This document shows positions 1 through 8,764 of a stretch of DNA of 64,000 bases, piece after piece (within the stretch, counting starts at the first letter, position 1; every line of letters starts with the position of its first letter). Origin of the DNA: Telluribacter humicola (GTDB taxonomy: Bacteria; Bacteroidota; Bacteroidia; Cytophagales; Spirosomataceae); the NCBI RefSeq assembly GCF_017355935.1, contig NZ_JAFIQT010000002.1:926433-990432 (forward strand), in the 5' to 3' direction. The notes under the pieces were generated by a model that was not told the origin of the DNA, did not search any database, and saw only the letters and a program-made list of their open reading frames with translations. The position numbers and the translations under genes are program-made.

Positions 1-325
1 TTATATTCTTATGCCCAACACCGGCCGGGATCACGATTACATCGCCCGCCTGTACTTCCAACACTTCGCCCCCTTCACCACCCAGGTGCAGCTGCGCTGA
101 ACCCTGGTACAAGCCCAGTACTTCGTGGGTGGTACTGTGGTAGTGGTGAAAGTCATACACGCCATTCCGCCAGGAGTTGGTCCAGTTATTGGCCGCGAAG
201 GTTTTTTCCAGCCAGGCCGCGCCTTCCTCATTTCGTTCAGCAAAGGCATTGCGGTACAGTAGCAGGGGAAGCGAGCTGTTGGGGATGCTGCCGTCGTCTT
301 TGAAGTACAGGGTTTCAGGGGTCAT
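1..325 (-). CDS. Cupin-domain protein (YjlB-like), C-terminus cut by window edge
   Basis: The frame is open on the minus strand from an ATG at 323-325 to the window start, giving about 108 residues (starting MTPETLYFKDDGSIPNS). The visible part has a cupin metal-site pattern: a YDFHHYHSTTHEVLGLY stretch (clustered His plus Glu), then a Gly-rich beta turn, then VQAGDVIVIPAGVGHKNI, which is the second cupin motif with its His. The YjlB family of small cupins has this layout (an FxxNxWxNsWrnGvydyhHyHsttHEvL-type start). Its substrate is unknown. The end of the protein lies outside the window. Confident for the fold, not for function. Confidence 0.8.
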   Translation of the reverse strand, partial: MTPETLYFKDDGSIPNSSLPLLLYRNAFAERNEEGAAWLEKTFAANNWTNSWRNGVYDFHHYHSTTHEVLGLYQGSAQLHLGGEGGEVLEVQAGDVIVIPAGVGHKNI

Positions 326-643
326 GGGAGAAGTGGCAATGGTTTCAGTATAGAAACCCAAAATAGGAGCCAGGGTTACGTACTATTTAAATTTGTATAG
401 TTGATATGAAACAATCGCTTCCCCGGAAGGCTTAACTAGTTAAGGGGATTCGTAATTGATTATTCAACTGCGTTTTAGCGTCAAACTAATGATCAGCCTT
501 TCCCCAGCCATCGAACCTGTGACCTGTAGGTACTGATGCCAGTGCTAAGGCTGTCGGGTAGGATGTACTAGTGCCTGTTTAGCCATGATACCTACCACTC
601 CTCTTTATTTATTTGTAATGCCCACGGTAATGATAAAGCCTGT
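326..643. other. Intergenic region between divergent cupin and kinase genes
   Basis: No open frame of convincing quality is seen. It must hold the promoters of both divergent genes. A TAAATTTG at 389-396 on the plus strand fits the Bacteroidota -7 consensus TAnnTTTG, but no clear TTG is found about 20 bp upstream, so it is only a candidate. Confidence 0.4.
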
Positions 644-3121
644 ATGATGAAAGCTAAAAATAAAACCGCGGAATATAATTTTATGGATGGTGGGGGAGAG
701 ATGGGACAACTCACCCGGCAGCATGACTGGTCTGCTACCCCGCTCGGCACTCCTGATCAATGGCCTTCTAGTTTACGTACTACCATTAGTATCATTCTCA
801 ATTCAAGGCACCCCATGTTTCTGTGGTGGGGCTCGGAACTGATCCAGTTTTATAACGATGCCTACCGCCCCAGCCTGGGTAACGAAGGCAAGCACCCAAC
901 GGCCCTAGGGCAGCGTGGCGAAGACTGCTGGCCTGAAATATGGCTGGTCATCAAACCCCTCATTGATCAGGTACTGGCCGGGGGAGAAGCTACCTGGAGC
1001 GAAGACCAGCTCATACCTATCTACCGCAATGGCCATATGGAGGATGTCTACTGGACGTTTGGGTACAGTCCGGTTAAGGATGAGTCGGGGCAGGTGGGAG
1101 GAGTACTGGGAATATGTACCGAAACAACCCAAAAGATACAGCAATTCAGGCAGCTGCAGTTCTCGGAACAACGCCTTCAGAACCTGGTGCAGGAGACATC
1201 AGTAGGTACGGTGGTGTTGATTGGAGAGGAAATGCGGGTAGAGGTCGTGAATGACTCGTATGCCCAACTGATCGGCCGGCAGGTGGATGAACTTCTGAGT
1301 AAGCCTATTTTTGACGTAATACCCGAAGCAGAAGAACCTTTTCGGGCTATAATTAAGAGTGTAATGTTTACGGGGGAGCCGCTTTACCTGTACGATCAAC
1401 TCTTCTCTGTCCATGTAGGTACAGGCCAGAAGGTAGGTTTCCTGAACCTGATCTACCAGCCTTACCGGGAGCTGAACGGTACAATAAGTGGGATTACAGT
1501 ACTCTGCCAGGATGTAACCGAGCAGGTACTGGCCCGCCAGCGGCTGGCCGAGAGCGAAGCCCGGTTTCGCAGTATAGTAGAGGAAGCGCCCGTGGCTACC
1601 TGTCTGTTTGTGGGGCGGGATATGACTGTGCTGGTGGCCAACGAAATGATGCTCAACTATTGGGGGAAAGGCCACTCCGTAATCGGAAAGCCACTCAAAG
1701 AGGCCGTTCCGGAGCTGGAAGGTCAACCCTTCCTGGGGATTCTGGATGATGTATATACGACTGGTCAGACCTATGAAGCCAGGAATGCCAGAGCTGCGCT
1801 GGAAGTGGACGGTGTAGTGGGTATATACTACTATAATTTTACGTACAAACCTCTCTTTAATGCATCTGGTGAGGTCTATGCCATTATGGATATGGCCGTG
1901 GATGTAACGAAGGAGGTATTGGCTCAGCAACAGGTGCAGGAAGCTCAGGAACTATTCCATGGCGCCATAGAACTGGCCGAACTAGGTACCTGGCAACTTA
2001 ATTTATCTAGTGGATTGCTGGAATTCTCAGATCGGCTTAGAGGGTGGTTTGGTATCCGGCCGGGCGAAACCATTACCAAAGAGCGCGCCTTAGCGCCCAT
2101 TCGCGAAACCGACCGGTCCCTGGTAAATGCGGCAGTACGTCGCGTAACTGTGCCCGGTCTGCCAGGCTCTCAGGAGGTCGAGTTCACAGTAGACCCTGGT
2201 CCGTTGGGCCGGGAGCGGGTCCTGAAGGCGCAGGGGCGAGCATATTTTAGCCCCGATGGGAAACCAAGCAGGGCGATAGGTACGGTGCAGGATGTAACCG
2301 AGCAGCGTAAGCAGGAGCTGGCCCTGATGCAACAGGTACAGGAGCGGACCCGCGAACTGGCTGAAGCCAACAGGCAACTAACCGAGGCAAATAGTTTTCT
2401 CATCCGATCTAACGAACACCTGCAGACATTTGCTTACGTCGCCTCGCATGATCTACAGGAACCTCTTCGGAAGATTCAGCAGTTTGGCGACCTTCTTAAA
2501 ACTCGTTTTACTACGAAAACAGGGGATGAACTGATGTACCTGGAACGGATGCAGCATGCGGCTCACCGTATGTCGGCACTGATTCAGGACCTACTGAATT
2601 TCTCGTATGTCTCTTCTCAAAGTAAAGGTCATGTTGCTGTTTCGCTTACGAAAGTAGTTGGTTCCGTGCTGGTGGATCTGGAAGTGCTTATTGAGGAAAG
2701 CGAGGGTACCGTGCATGTGGATGCTCTGCCTACCATCGAGGGAGATGCTTCACAACTGGGGCAGCTCTTTCAGAACTTACTAAACAATGCACTTAAGTTC
2801 AGGCATAGCCACACGAAGCCCTTTGTTTCCATAAGGGCCAGTGAAGTACCCGCAGATCAGCTACCTAATAGGGTGACTCCGTGTCGTCAGGCAGCTATGT
2901 ACCACCGGATTGATGTACAGGATAATGGTATCGGCTTTGACGAAAAGTACCTGAATCGCATTTTCCAGTTATTTCAAAGGCTCCACGGCCGGAGTGAGTT
3001 TGCCGGAACCGGTATAGGGCTCGCTATTTGTGAAAGGGTAGTGACCAATCACGGCGGCGCTATCACCGCCAGTAGTCAGATGGGTGAGGGAGCTACTTTT
3101 ACCATCTTTCTGCCCCAGTAA
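644..3121 (+). CDS. Multi-PAS sensor histidine kinase, cytoplasmic
   Basis: An 825-residue signalling kinase that autophosphorylates on His and would pass phosphate to an unseen response regulator. The N-terminal ~550 residues are a chain of PAS/PAC repeats (conserved ends such as GVLGICTETT, GITVLCQDVTEQV, AIMDMAVDVTKEV and AIGTVQDVTEQ at about 160, 290, 425 and 550). A helical linker (MQQVQERTRELAEANRQLTE) leads to the HisKA box YVASHDLQEPLRK with the phosphoacceptor His at residue 602, an N box (FQNLLNNALKF), the G1 box DNGIGF starting at residue 760 and a G2 box GTGIGLAI. No transmembrane segment or signal peptide is visible, so it should sense inside the cell. No response regulator lies beside it. 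The start could also be the second Met (residue 2) or Met14. Confidence 0.93.
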   Translation: MMKAKNKTAEYNFMDGGGEMGQLTRQHDWSATPLGTPDQWPSSLRTTISIILNSRHPMFLWWGSELIQFYNDAYRPSLGNEGKHPTALGQRGEDCWPEIWLVIKPLIDQVLAGGEATWSEDQLIPIYRNGHMEDVYWTFGYSPVKDESGQVGGVLGICTETTQKIQQFRQLQFSEQRLQNLVQETSVGTVVLIGEEMRVEVVNDSYAQLIGRQVDELLSKPIFDVIPEAEEPFRAIIKSVMFTGEPLYLYDQLFSVHVGTGQKVGFLNLIYQPYRELNGTISGITVLCQDVTEQVLARQRLAESEARFRSIVEEAPVATCLFVGRDMTVLVANEMMLNYWGKGHSVIGKPLKEAVPELEGQPFLGILDDVYTTGQTYEARNARAALEVDGVVGIYYYNFTYKPLFNASGEVYAIMDMAVDVTKEVLAQQQVQEAQELFHGAIELAELGTWQLNLSSGLLEFSDRLRGWFGIRPGETITKERALAPIRETDRSLVNAAVRRVTVPGLPGSQEVEFTVDPGPLGRERVLKAQGRAYFSPDGKPSRAIGTVQDVTEQRKQELALMQQVQERTRELAEANRQLTEANSFLIRSNEHLQTFAYVASHDLQEPLRKIQQFGDLLKTRFTTKTGDELMYLERMQHAAHRMSALIQDLLNFSYVSSQSKGHVAVSLTKVVGSVLVDLEVLIEESEGTVHVDALPTIEGDASQLGQLFQNLLNNALKFRHSHTKPFVSIRASEVPADQLPNRVTPCRQAAMYHRIDVQDNGIGFDEKYLNRIFQLFQRLHGRSEFAGTGIGLAICERVVTNHGGAITASSQMGEGATFTIFLPQ

Positions 3122-3524
3122 TCGATTGAGTATATATACAGCGTGCCTGCACTTGTTGAGTATGGCTGTGCATATACCTTTTTTGCTGTCGTTGGTGTTT
3201 TTACCAACGATACCTCAAACCCAAAGAAATTCCCGCCGCCAAAGCCGTTGACCCTACCCCCGATACCGCAACTATGAAAGTCGGGGAAATGAGTAATGAA
3301 ATCCCTTTTAAACGTATCTGGACATTGCCGCTGCCTGATGCCGAGTAGTGGAAAGATTCGCTGTTGAAAAAAGAAGAACTACAGGAAATTATTGTCTGAA
3401 AATTGGGGTACATACACATAGGCCAAAAAGCAACTAGGTAGCCCTTGGGCAGGTATGTGTACAGCCAAGGTATGCCTTTTCTGGCAGTACATATACCTCT
3501 TACCGTTCGACAGGTACCCCTGCA
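3122..3524. other. Intergenic stretch with possible degenerate coding remnant
   Basis: No intact gene is recognised. On the plus strand one frame (3160 to about 3399) reads as plausible protein (MKVGEMSNEIPFKRIWTLP...) but is broken by a TAG at 3346-3348 and then continues WKDSLLKKEELQEIIV to a TGA. It has no clear start, and I recognise no family. It may be a decayed 3' end of a gene or chance. Confidence 0.25.
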
Positions 3525-4097
3525 TCAGTCAGTTAACCCCAGTTCCCGCCGAACCGCCTGGTAGTCCTTCCAGTCTACGCTTTTGAGCCTACCTGTAGTC
3601 GTGTTGGGAGGAATCACGATCCACCGGAACTCCAGGTCAAAGTCAATCGGCTGACGGCGCGGCTGAAAGAACGTTAAATCGAAGTTGATCGTGCTCCGGC
3701 CGCCATTGACCTGCATAAAGTACCCCAGCGACATCTCTTCATTAACTGTAGGCAGGGAAAACACCACGTTGTCGCGGCCGGCGTTACGGTAGTAGGCCAT
3801 TACCAGCCCCCTGTCCAGTACTGCCTGCGTAATAGTTGCATCTTCACGGCTCACTACGTAGTAGGTTGAATCCTGATTACTGATCCATACCGAGTCAGGA
3901 ACCCTCATCCAGTTCGAAGCCATAAGATTGGCAGTACCCGCCGGTCCGGCTGGCCCCTGTGTACCCTGCGTTCCCTGTGGACCAGCGGGGCCCTGCGGAC
4001 CTACATCTCCCTGTGGGCCTTTACAGGCTACCGGTATAGCCATGAGTGCCACTACTATACTAAGCATAGTGAAGGCAATGCGTAATAATTTTTTCAT
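3525..4097 (-). CDS. Lipoprotein with collagen-like Gly-X-Y repeats
   Basis: A 190-residue exported protein. The signal peptide MKKLLRIAFTMLSIVVALMA is followed by a lipobox-like IPVAC, so Cys25 would carry the lipid. Directly after it come about ten uninterrupted Gly-X-Y triplets (GPQ, GDV, GPQ, GPA, GPQ, GTQ, GTQ, GPA, GPA, GTA), a collagen-like stalk, then a ~130-residue globular part with aromatic and charged beta-rich sequence and no family I recognise. Such short collagen-like stalks on lipoproteins are common in Bacteroidota and may trimerise and project the C-terminal domain from the outer membrane. It is a single gene, with no partner in an operon. The lipidation and trimerisation are inferred. 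Confidence 0.85.
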   Translation of the reverse strand: MKKLLRIAFTMLSIVVALMAIPVACKGPQGDVGPQGPAGPQGTQGTQGPAGPAGTANLMASNWMRVPDSVWISNQDSTYYVVSREDATITQAVLDRGLVMAYYRNAGRDNVVFSLPTVNEEMSLGYFMQVNGGRSTINFDLTFFQPRRQPIDFDLEFRWIVIPPNTTTGRLKSVDWKDYQAVRRELGLTD

Positions 4098-4387
4098 CTG
4101 AAAGTTAGGTTAAAATTGGGAAGCAAAACGGGAAGTAATACAGTCATTGATTGACTGGTGCAGGTATAGGAACCCCTACTCACCTTCAGAAAGACCCTGG
4201 AAAGTGAGAGCGAAAGCATACTAATAGCTAGTAAGAATTAACTAGCTGAACTTCAGTGTGATATGGTGTAAATATATCAAAATTTGCTTTTATGTTTCAA
4301 AAGAAATATGTAATTTTTACCAAGTTTTCTGCCTCTCATTTTTCGCTTCAAGCCGGTACTTTTTCCATCCTATAACTACAGACTACT

Positions 4388-7300
4388 ATGAAAACATCTG
4401 TACCGCTTCTGTACGTCTGCTTACTTATGTCACTAAAAGTGGCTGCGCAGACACCTGAAATAACCCGCGGGCCATATCTGCAAATGGCCTATTCGTATTC
4501 TGCTCCCGGTAATCCTAATTTTGTTCGCGCTTCCGTCACCATCTGCTGGAGTACCAATATTCCCACTATTGGGCGGGTGGCTTACTCCTCTGAGCCCGAG
4601 TATGAATTACTGGGTGGAGTAGTAGGAACGCCTGTTGTGGATGAAACCTCCGCCACTACTGAACACAAGATCACGCTGAACGACCTGAGGGTAGATTGGC
4701 AGTACCGTTACTACATAGGTACAGCATATGACAATGCCAATCCAACGGCCGGGACACTGATTCTGGAAAAATCACCGGATCATTTTTTTAGGACGCCACC
4801 AGCGCCGGGCGTGAAAAAAAAGACGAAGATGTGGGTGCTGGGTGACTTTGGTGCTTACGGAGCTAACGAGCACAATACCTGGCAGGATAATGTCATACAG
4901 GGCATGAAGAACTACATGGCTAGCCAACAAACCGGACCCATGGATATGTGGCTGTGGCTGGGTGACAATGCGTATGAACAAGGAAGGAAAGAACAGTATC
5001 AGGACAAAATTTTTGACAAAGTAAGAGGCCGGTACGACTGGATATTTCGTCAAACGCCTTTTTATGGTACACCTGGTAACCATGATTACTACGATGGTGA
5101 TTATAATAATGGGTTGCACCATACTATCACAAGAGATTCAATTATCAGGGTACAGAAAAAGATTCATTACTATGACGTAGTAACTAACTTCACCAATGGA
5201 GAAGGAGGAGGAGAGCCTTCTGGTACGGAAGAATACTACTCCTATGATTACAGCAACATCCACTTTATCAGCCTGGATACCTATGGGTTAGAGAAAAAAG
5301 GGGATGATGAATACACCAGACTTGCTGCTCATACCCGACAATACAAGTGGCTCGAGCGCGACTTAAAAAAGGCACAGGCTAATCCTGCCATCAACTGGAT
5401 CATTGTATATACCCACATGCCTCCTTACTCGGGTGGGTCTCATGATTCCAATACTTCTATTGATTTGATTCCTGTCCGGAAAAATCTGGTCCCCCTGCTG
5501 GACAAATACAAGGTAGACCTGGTGCTGGCCGGCCACAGCCATGATTACCAGCGTACTCGGCTCATGAGAGACCATTATGATGTGTCTACGACATTCAACG
5601 CAGCCACCCACCTGCCGGCAATTGGTAGCAATGCCCGCGGCAGTGGTAAGTACGACGGCTCGACCAATTCCTGCTTTTACTACAAAACCAGTGCAGCCAC
5701 CCAGAATGAAGGCATTGTGTACGCGGTGGCAGGGGCAGGCGGAAAGCCCTGGGGCAATACGGATAGCTGGGACCAATCAATAGTTTGCCCAACAGAGGCT
5801 TATTGTGAGGATAAAACGATTGCAGTCCGGACCAACCAGGGAGGGTCCATGTACATAGAGGTGGAAAATAAGAAATTGATCGCCCGCTATATCGGCACCA
5901 GTGGGCAGGTCCTGGACCAGTTTGTGATTTACAAAGACCTGGAAAGCTTTACGATACCTTATAGCGATGGTACTACCCGCACCGCGACCTGCGAGTGTAC
6001 CGAAAATGTGAACGACGTTAACAGCTTCACCCACTACACGGATAATAACGGAAATCTGCTTTTATCCATCAAGAAATATGGAATCAACATAGGAAAAGCC
6101 GGTGTAGCACCGTTTGAGGTAAAACTGGGAGGAGCACGGGGACCGACCAACGTAGGTGCTTTCTACCCCGACAACTACGTACATGGTGACCGGACCCGAT
6201 CATTCAGTTCTGGATGGCGCGTCATGAATAGGTACTGGACTGTAAAACCTGCTCCTGAACTGACCGGAAACCAGCAGGTCGTTGTCCGTCATTATTATAC
6301 ACAGGATGATCTGAATACGGTACGGCACAACCCTGACGACAATAGTTATGATCAGGTATACCATGAGAATCTTAAATTCTACAAAATAAATAGCCTTAAT
6401 ACAGCCTATACCATTGACCCTCAAAGTGGCAGTCACAACACGTTACCTGCGGCAACAACTCCTTCAAAAAATGGAATTTGGCTTTACGATGGCTTTGTAC
6501 ACAATTTTGGCTCCACAAGATCAATAGATGATTATCAGGCTACGCTTTCAGAATTTAAGTGGAAAAGCGGCTTTGGTGATAAAGTCTTCTACTACACCTA
6601 TAACAATGAGCCTTATTATGGGGAGTTTGTGATAAGTAAACTGGCCGGTGGAGGAGGTATCGGGGGACAGGTCAATGGAGTAAATCCGCAGGGTACAAAG
6701 GTAGTACTATCAGCTGGTGAAAAGTGGAGCTACTTCGCCAGAGGATCTGAACCCGCTAATGAGGACGTACTATTCAGTTGGAAAGGAGGCGAATATGTTA
6801 ACGGCGGAATTACTTATCCAGATGTGTACGATCAATATGCAAAGTGGCCAACAGGAATTGCTCCATTAGGATTCTCCCCTAACCAGTCAGATGGAGAGCG
6901 TTGGGTAATTCCATCCTGCGAGGCAGAACTGGGTTGTTATAGTGTCAACTCAGATAAGGCCTATGTCGATTCTGATTGCATGACTGGCTCATGCAACAAT
7001 CGCTGGACTACCTACTATTTCCGGAAAGTACTCGACTCGCAAGGATGGTATAGCTCTCTCCATAAGTCAATTATCATCAACTATAAGCGGGATGACGGCA
7101 TACTCATCTATGTAAATGGAAAGGAGGTGTTGCCTCGGGATCCGAACATGCCTACCGGGACTATAACAAATTCAACTCTTGCAAAGAATGCGGCTGAAGA
7201 ACGTCAATGGAATACTATAATTATCCCTAATGATGGTACCTACTTTCGTCCATACTACAGAAGTACCATTGCGGTAGAGTTGCACCAAAATAGTTTAACA

Positions 7301-7636
7301 AGTTCAGATGCTATATTTGATATGGAGATTATCCTCAGCCCAGATGCAGCTCCCACCACTGCCCGTGTTGCGGCTTTAGAAGAGGAGGAGGTACATACTA
7401 AAGAACTTGTAGCACTTTACCCGAATCCAGTAACCAATGGAAAAGTGTATTTCTCGGAACCCGTCCCTTACGAAACAGTGCGGATTACGGATGCCCGGGG
7501 CGTTGTGTTGCGGTACCTGTCGGAGCCGGGCATTCTAAAGGAACTGGAAATCTCACCCCTGCCCGCTGGTACCTTTATTTTGAGTAGCCAGTATAAGGGC
7601 AAAGTAAGCCACTATAAGATTGTTAAAAATAAGTAA
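4388..7636 (+). CDS. Secreted purple-acid-phosphatase-like metallophosphoesterase with T9SS sorting domain
   Basis: A 1082-residue exported enzyme. Order: signal peptide (1-20, cut after AA), a fibronectin-III-like N-terminal domain (about 25-135) as in purple acid phosphatases, then a calcineurin-like phosphoesterase domain with all metal-site motifs: GDFG (D153), GDNAY (D193, N194), GNHD (N231, H232, D233), YTHMPPY (H343) and GHSHDYQR (H383, H385). A long beta-rich region (about 530-990) of unknown role follows. The C-terminal ~75 residues (VALYPNPVTNGKVYF to the end) are a typical type A T9SS sorting domain, so the protein should be secreted and attached outside the cell. The reaction is hydrolysis of phosphate esters at a dinuclear metal centre; the substrate is unknown. 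It is a lone gene, closed by a terminator at 7649-7710. Confidence 0.92.
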   Translation: MKTSVPLLYVCLLMSLKVAAQTPEITRGPYLQMAYSYSAPGNPNFVRASVTICWSTNIPTIGRVAYSSEPEYELLGGVVGTPVVDETSATTEHKITLNDLRVDWQYRYYIGTAYDNANPTAGTLILEKSPDHFFRTPPAPGVKKKTKMWVLGDFGAYGANEHNTWQDNVIQGMKNYMASQQTGPMDMWLWLGDNAYEQGRKEQYQDKIFDKVRGRYDWIFRQTPFYGTPGNHDYYDGDYNNGLHHTITRDSIIRVQKKIHYYDVVTNFTNGEGGGEPSGTEEYYSYDYSNIHFISLDTYGLEKKGDDEYTRLAAHTRQYKWLERDLKKAQANPAINWIIVYTHMPPYSGGSHDSNTSIDLIPVRKNLVPLLDKYKVDLVLAGHSHDYQRTRLMRDHYDVSTTFNAATHLPAIGSNARGSGKYDGSTNSCFYYKTSAATQNEGIVYAVAGAGGKPWGNTDSWDQSIVCPTEAYCEDKTIAVRTNQGGSMYIEVENKKLIARYIGTSGQVLDQFVIYKDLESFTIPYSDGTTRTATCECTENVNDVNSFTHYTDNNGNLLLSIKKYGINIGKAGVAPFEVKLGGARGPTNVGAFYPDNYVHGDRTRSFSSGWRVMNRYWTVKPAPELTGNQQVVVRHYYTQDDLNTVRHNPDDNSYDQVYHENLKFYKINSLNTAYTIDPQSGSHNTLPAATTPSKNGIWLYDGFVHNFGSTRSIDDYQATLSEFKWKSGFGDKVFYYTYNNEPYYGEFVISKLAGGGGIGGQVNGVNPQGTKVVLSAGEKWSYFARGSEPANEDVLFSWKGGEYVNGGITYPDVYDQYAKWPTGIAPLGFSPNQSDGERWVIPSCEAELGCYSVNSDKAYVDSDCMTGSCNNRWTTYYFRKVLDSQGWYSSLHKSIIINYKRDDGILIYVNGKEVLPRDPNMPTGTITNSTLAKNAAEERQWNTIIIPNDGTYFRPYYRSTIAVELHQNSLTSSDAIFDMEIILSPDAAPTTARVAALEEEEVHTKELVALYPNPVTNGKVYFSEPVPYETVRITDARGVVLRYLSEPGILKELEISPLPAGTFILSSQYKGKVSHYKIVKNK

Positions 7637-7648
7637 GCTACCCTTTTC

Positions 7649-7710
7649 AGAGCAGGTAAGCATAGGTGGTGCCAGAGAGGCTACTGTTCTACACTTACCT
7701 GCTCTTTTTT
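7649..7710 (+). terminator. Rho-independent terminator after the phosphoesterase gene
   Basis: A 12-bp perfect inverted repeat (AGAGCAGGTAAG at 7649-7660, CTTACCTGCTCT at 7694-7705) is followed directly by a T run to 7710. The loop is long (33 nt). Confidence 0.75.
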
Positions 7711-7817
7711 GCCGGTTCCGTTTTCTCCAGTTTTTTTAGAATAAGGTACTTGGTCGGGAGGTAATACAGCTGGAAAGTAGTTATTTCGGGCTCTTAAATT
7801 TTAACCAATTACTATCT

Positions 7818-8099
7818 ATGATCAGCGCAAACGAATACTTCGGTGGTTCCGTAAAATCATTAGGCTACCAGACCGCAGCCGGCAAATCTACAGTAGGTGT
7901 TATTAACGAGGGCGAATACGAATTTGGTACCTCTCAGCATGAAATCATGACCATCGTGGAAGGCGAGCTCAATGTACAGCTTCCTGGCTCTGAGGATTTT
8001 CAGCTATACGGTCAGGGACAAACTTTTGAGGTACCGGCTAACGCCTCCTTCAAAGTACAGGCCAGCGGGCCGGTGTCGTACCTTTGTCAGTACCGGTAA
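7818..8099 (+). CDS. ppnP: Pyrimidine/purine nucleoside phosphorylase PpnP (YaiE/DUF1255 family)
   Basis: A 93-residue single-domain cupin. Members of this family phosphorolyse several nucleosides (uridine, adenosine, guanosine and others) to base and ribose-1-phosphate, a salvage reaction in the cytoplasm. The sequence matches the family over its full usual length: ANEYFGGSVKSLGYQ at the start, VGVINEGEYEFGT, the EIMTIVEGELNVQLPG turn and the closing GPVSYLCQYR. It stands alone between a terminator and the nuclease inhibitor unit. Confidence 0.92.
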   Translation: MISANEYFGGSVKSLGYQTAAGKSTVGVINEGEYEFGTSQHEIMTIVEGELNVQLPGSEDFQLYGQGQTFEVPANASFKVQASGPVSYLCQYR

Positions 8100-8365
8100 C
8101 AAGGTCCGCGCGGCGGCCGCCAGTGACTACTATTTAGTGAGCAGTTTTCGAAGTACTGATTTACTTGTGAATAATTGATCTTGAAGTAGTGGAAGTGAGT
8201 CCCAGAGGAGCCGAGCCTTAGTAGAAGTAGCTATGAAGTGAATACAGAGCTCCATGGGAGCGGCACTTTCTGTTGCGGCGGATTATCATTGTTCTGTACC
8301 AGGTGTGATAACTTGTTTCCCTGATTCGGGTTATTAGGTTAAAAAGATCGACACTTATCTCCTGT

Positions 8366-8764
8366 ATGGTACTCAAAGAAGAACTATTACCGCTGCTGGA
8401 CGAGCTGTGGTACCCGAGTGAATCGGACGAACCCATTGAATTTATCCATGTAGATGCGGCCGATGTTACACTACCACTTACCCCTGATTCACTGGTCAAA
8501 CTCTTATCCCTGGACCCGGGAGGACGTATTGTCGAGAAAGAGCCGTTTAAGTTTTGGGATGGTGTTACTACCCTGCAGGACTGGTACGACGAAACAGAAA
8601 CCGAACGCACCAAGCGATTTATACGCCTGAAAGAAATACTCGATAACCGGCTCACGGGTCAGCAGTACTTTGAGGTGGGTGAAATAGAGGTGGATGCGTA
8701 CCTGATCGGGGCCCGATCGGAAGGAGAACTGGCGGGAATTAAAACCATGATTGTACGAACATGA
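8366..8764 (+). CDS. nuiA: NuiA-like inhibitor of a sugar-non-specific nuclease
   Basis: A 132-residue cytoplasmic protein (no signal peptide) that resembles NuiA of Anabaena: shared stretches are LQDWYDE (TPQDWYE in NuiA), FEVGEIEVDAYLIG (YRLGEVELDVYVIG) and ELAGIKTMIVRT at the end. NuiA binds nuclease A tightly and bridges its catalytic metal with Glu24 and the C-terminal Thr135. The equivalents here appear to be Glu19 (in PSES) and the last residue Thr132, both kept. The gene ends in ATGA, where the start codon of the nuclease gene overlaps the stop codon, so inhibitor and nuclease are translationally coupled with the inhibitor made first. The assignment rests on recalled similarity plus context. 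Confidence 0.87.
   Translation: MVLKEELLPLLDELWYPSESDEPIEFIHVDAADVTLPLTPDSLVKLLSLDPGGRIVEKEPFKFWDGVTTLQDWYDETETERTKRFIRLKEILDNRLTGQQYFEVGEIEVDAYLIGARSEGELAGIKTMIVRT

Noticed and set aside
1199..1930. 243-residue open frame on the minus strand inside the histidine kinase gene
   Set aside because: It is antisense to strong PAS repeats, its residues look random and no family signal is seen.
3201..3419. 72-residue minus-strand frame between kinase and lipoprotein genes
   Set aside because: Ser/Phe-rich composition with no motif; the plus strand looks more like a coding remnant.
7690..8099. Second small frame (7972-8178) overlapping ppnP
   Set aside because: Out-of-phase shadow; PpnP similarity covers the other frame completely.
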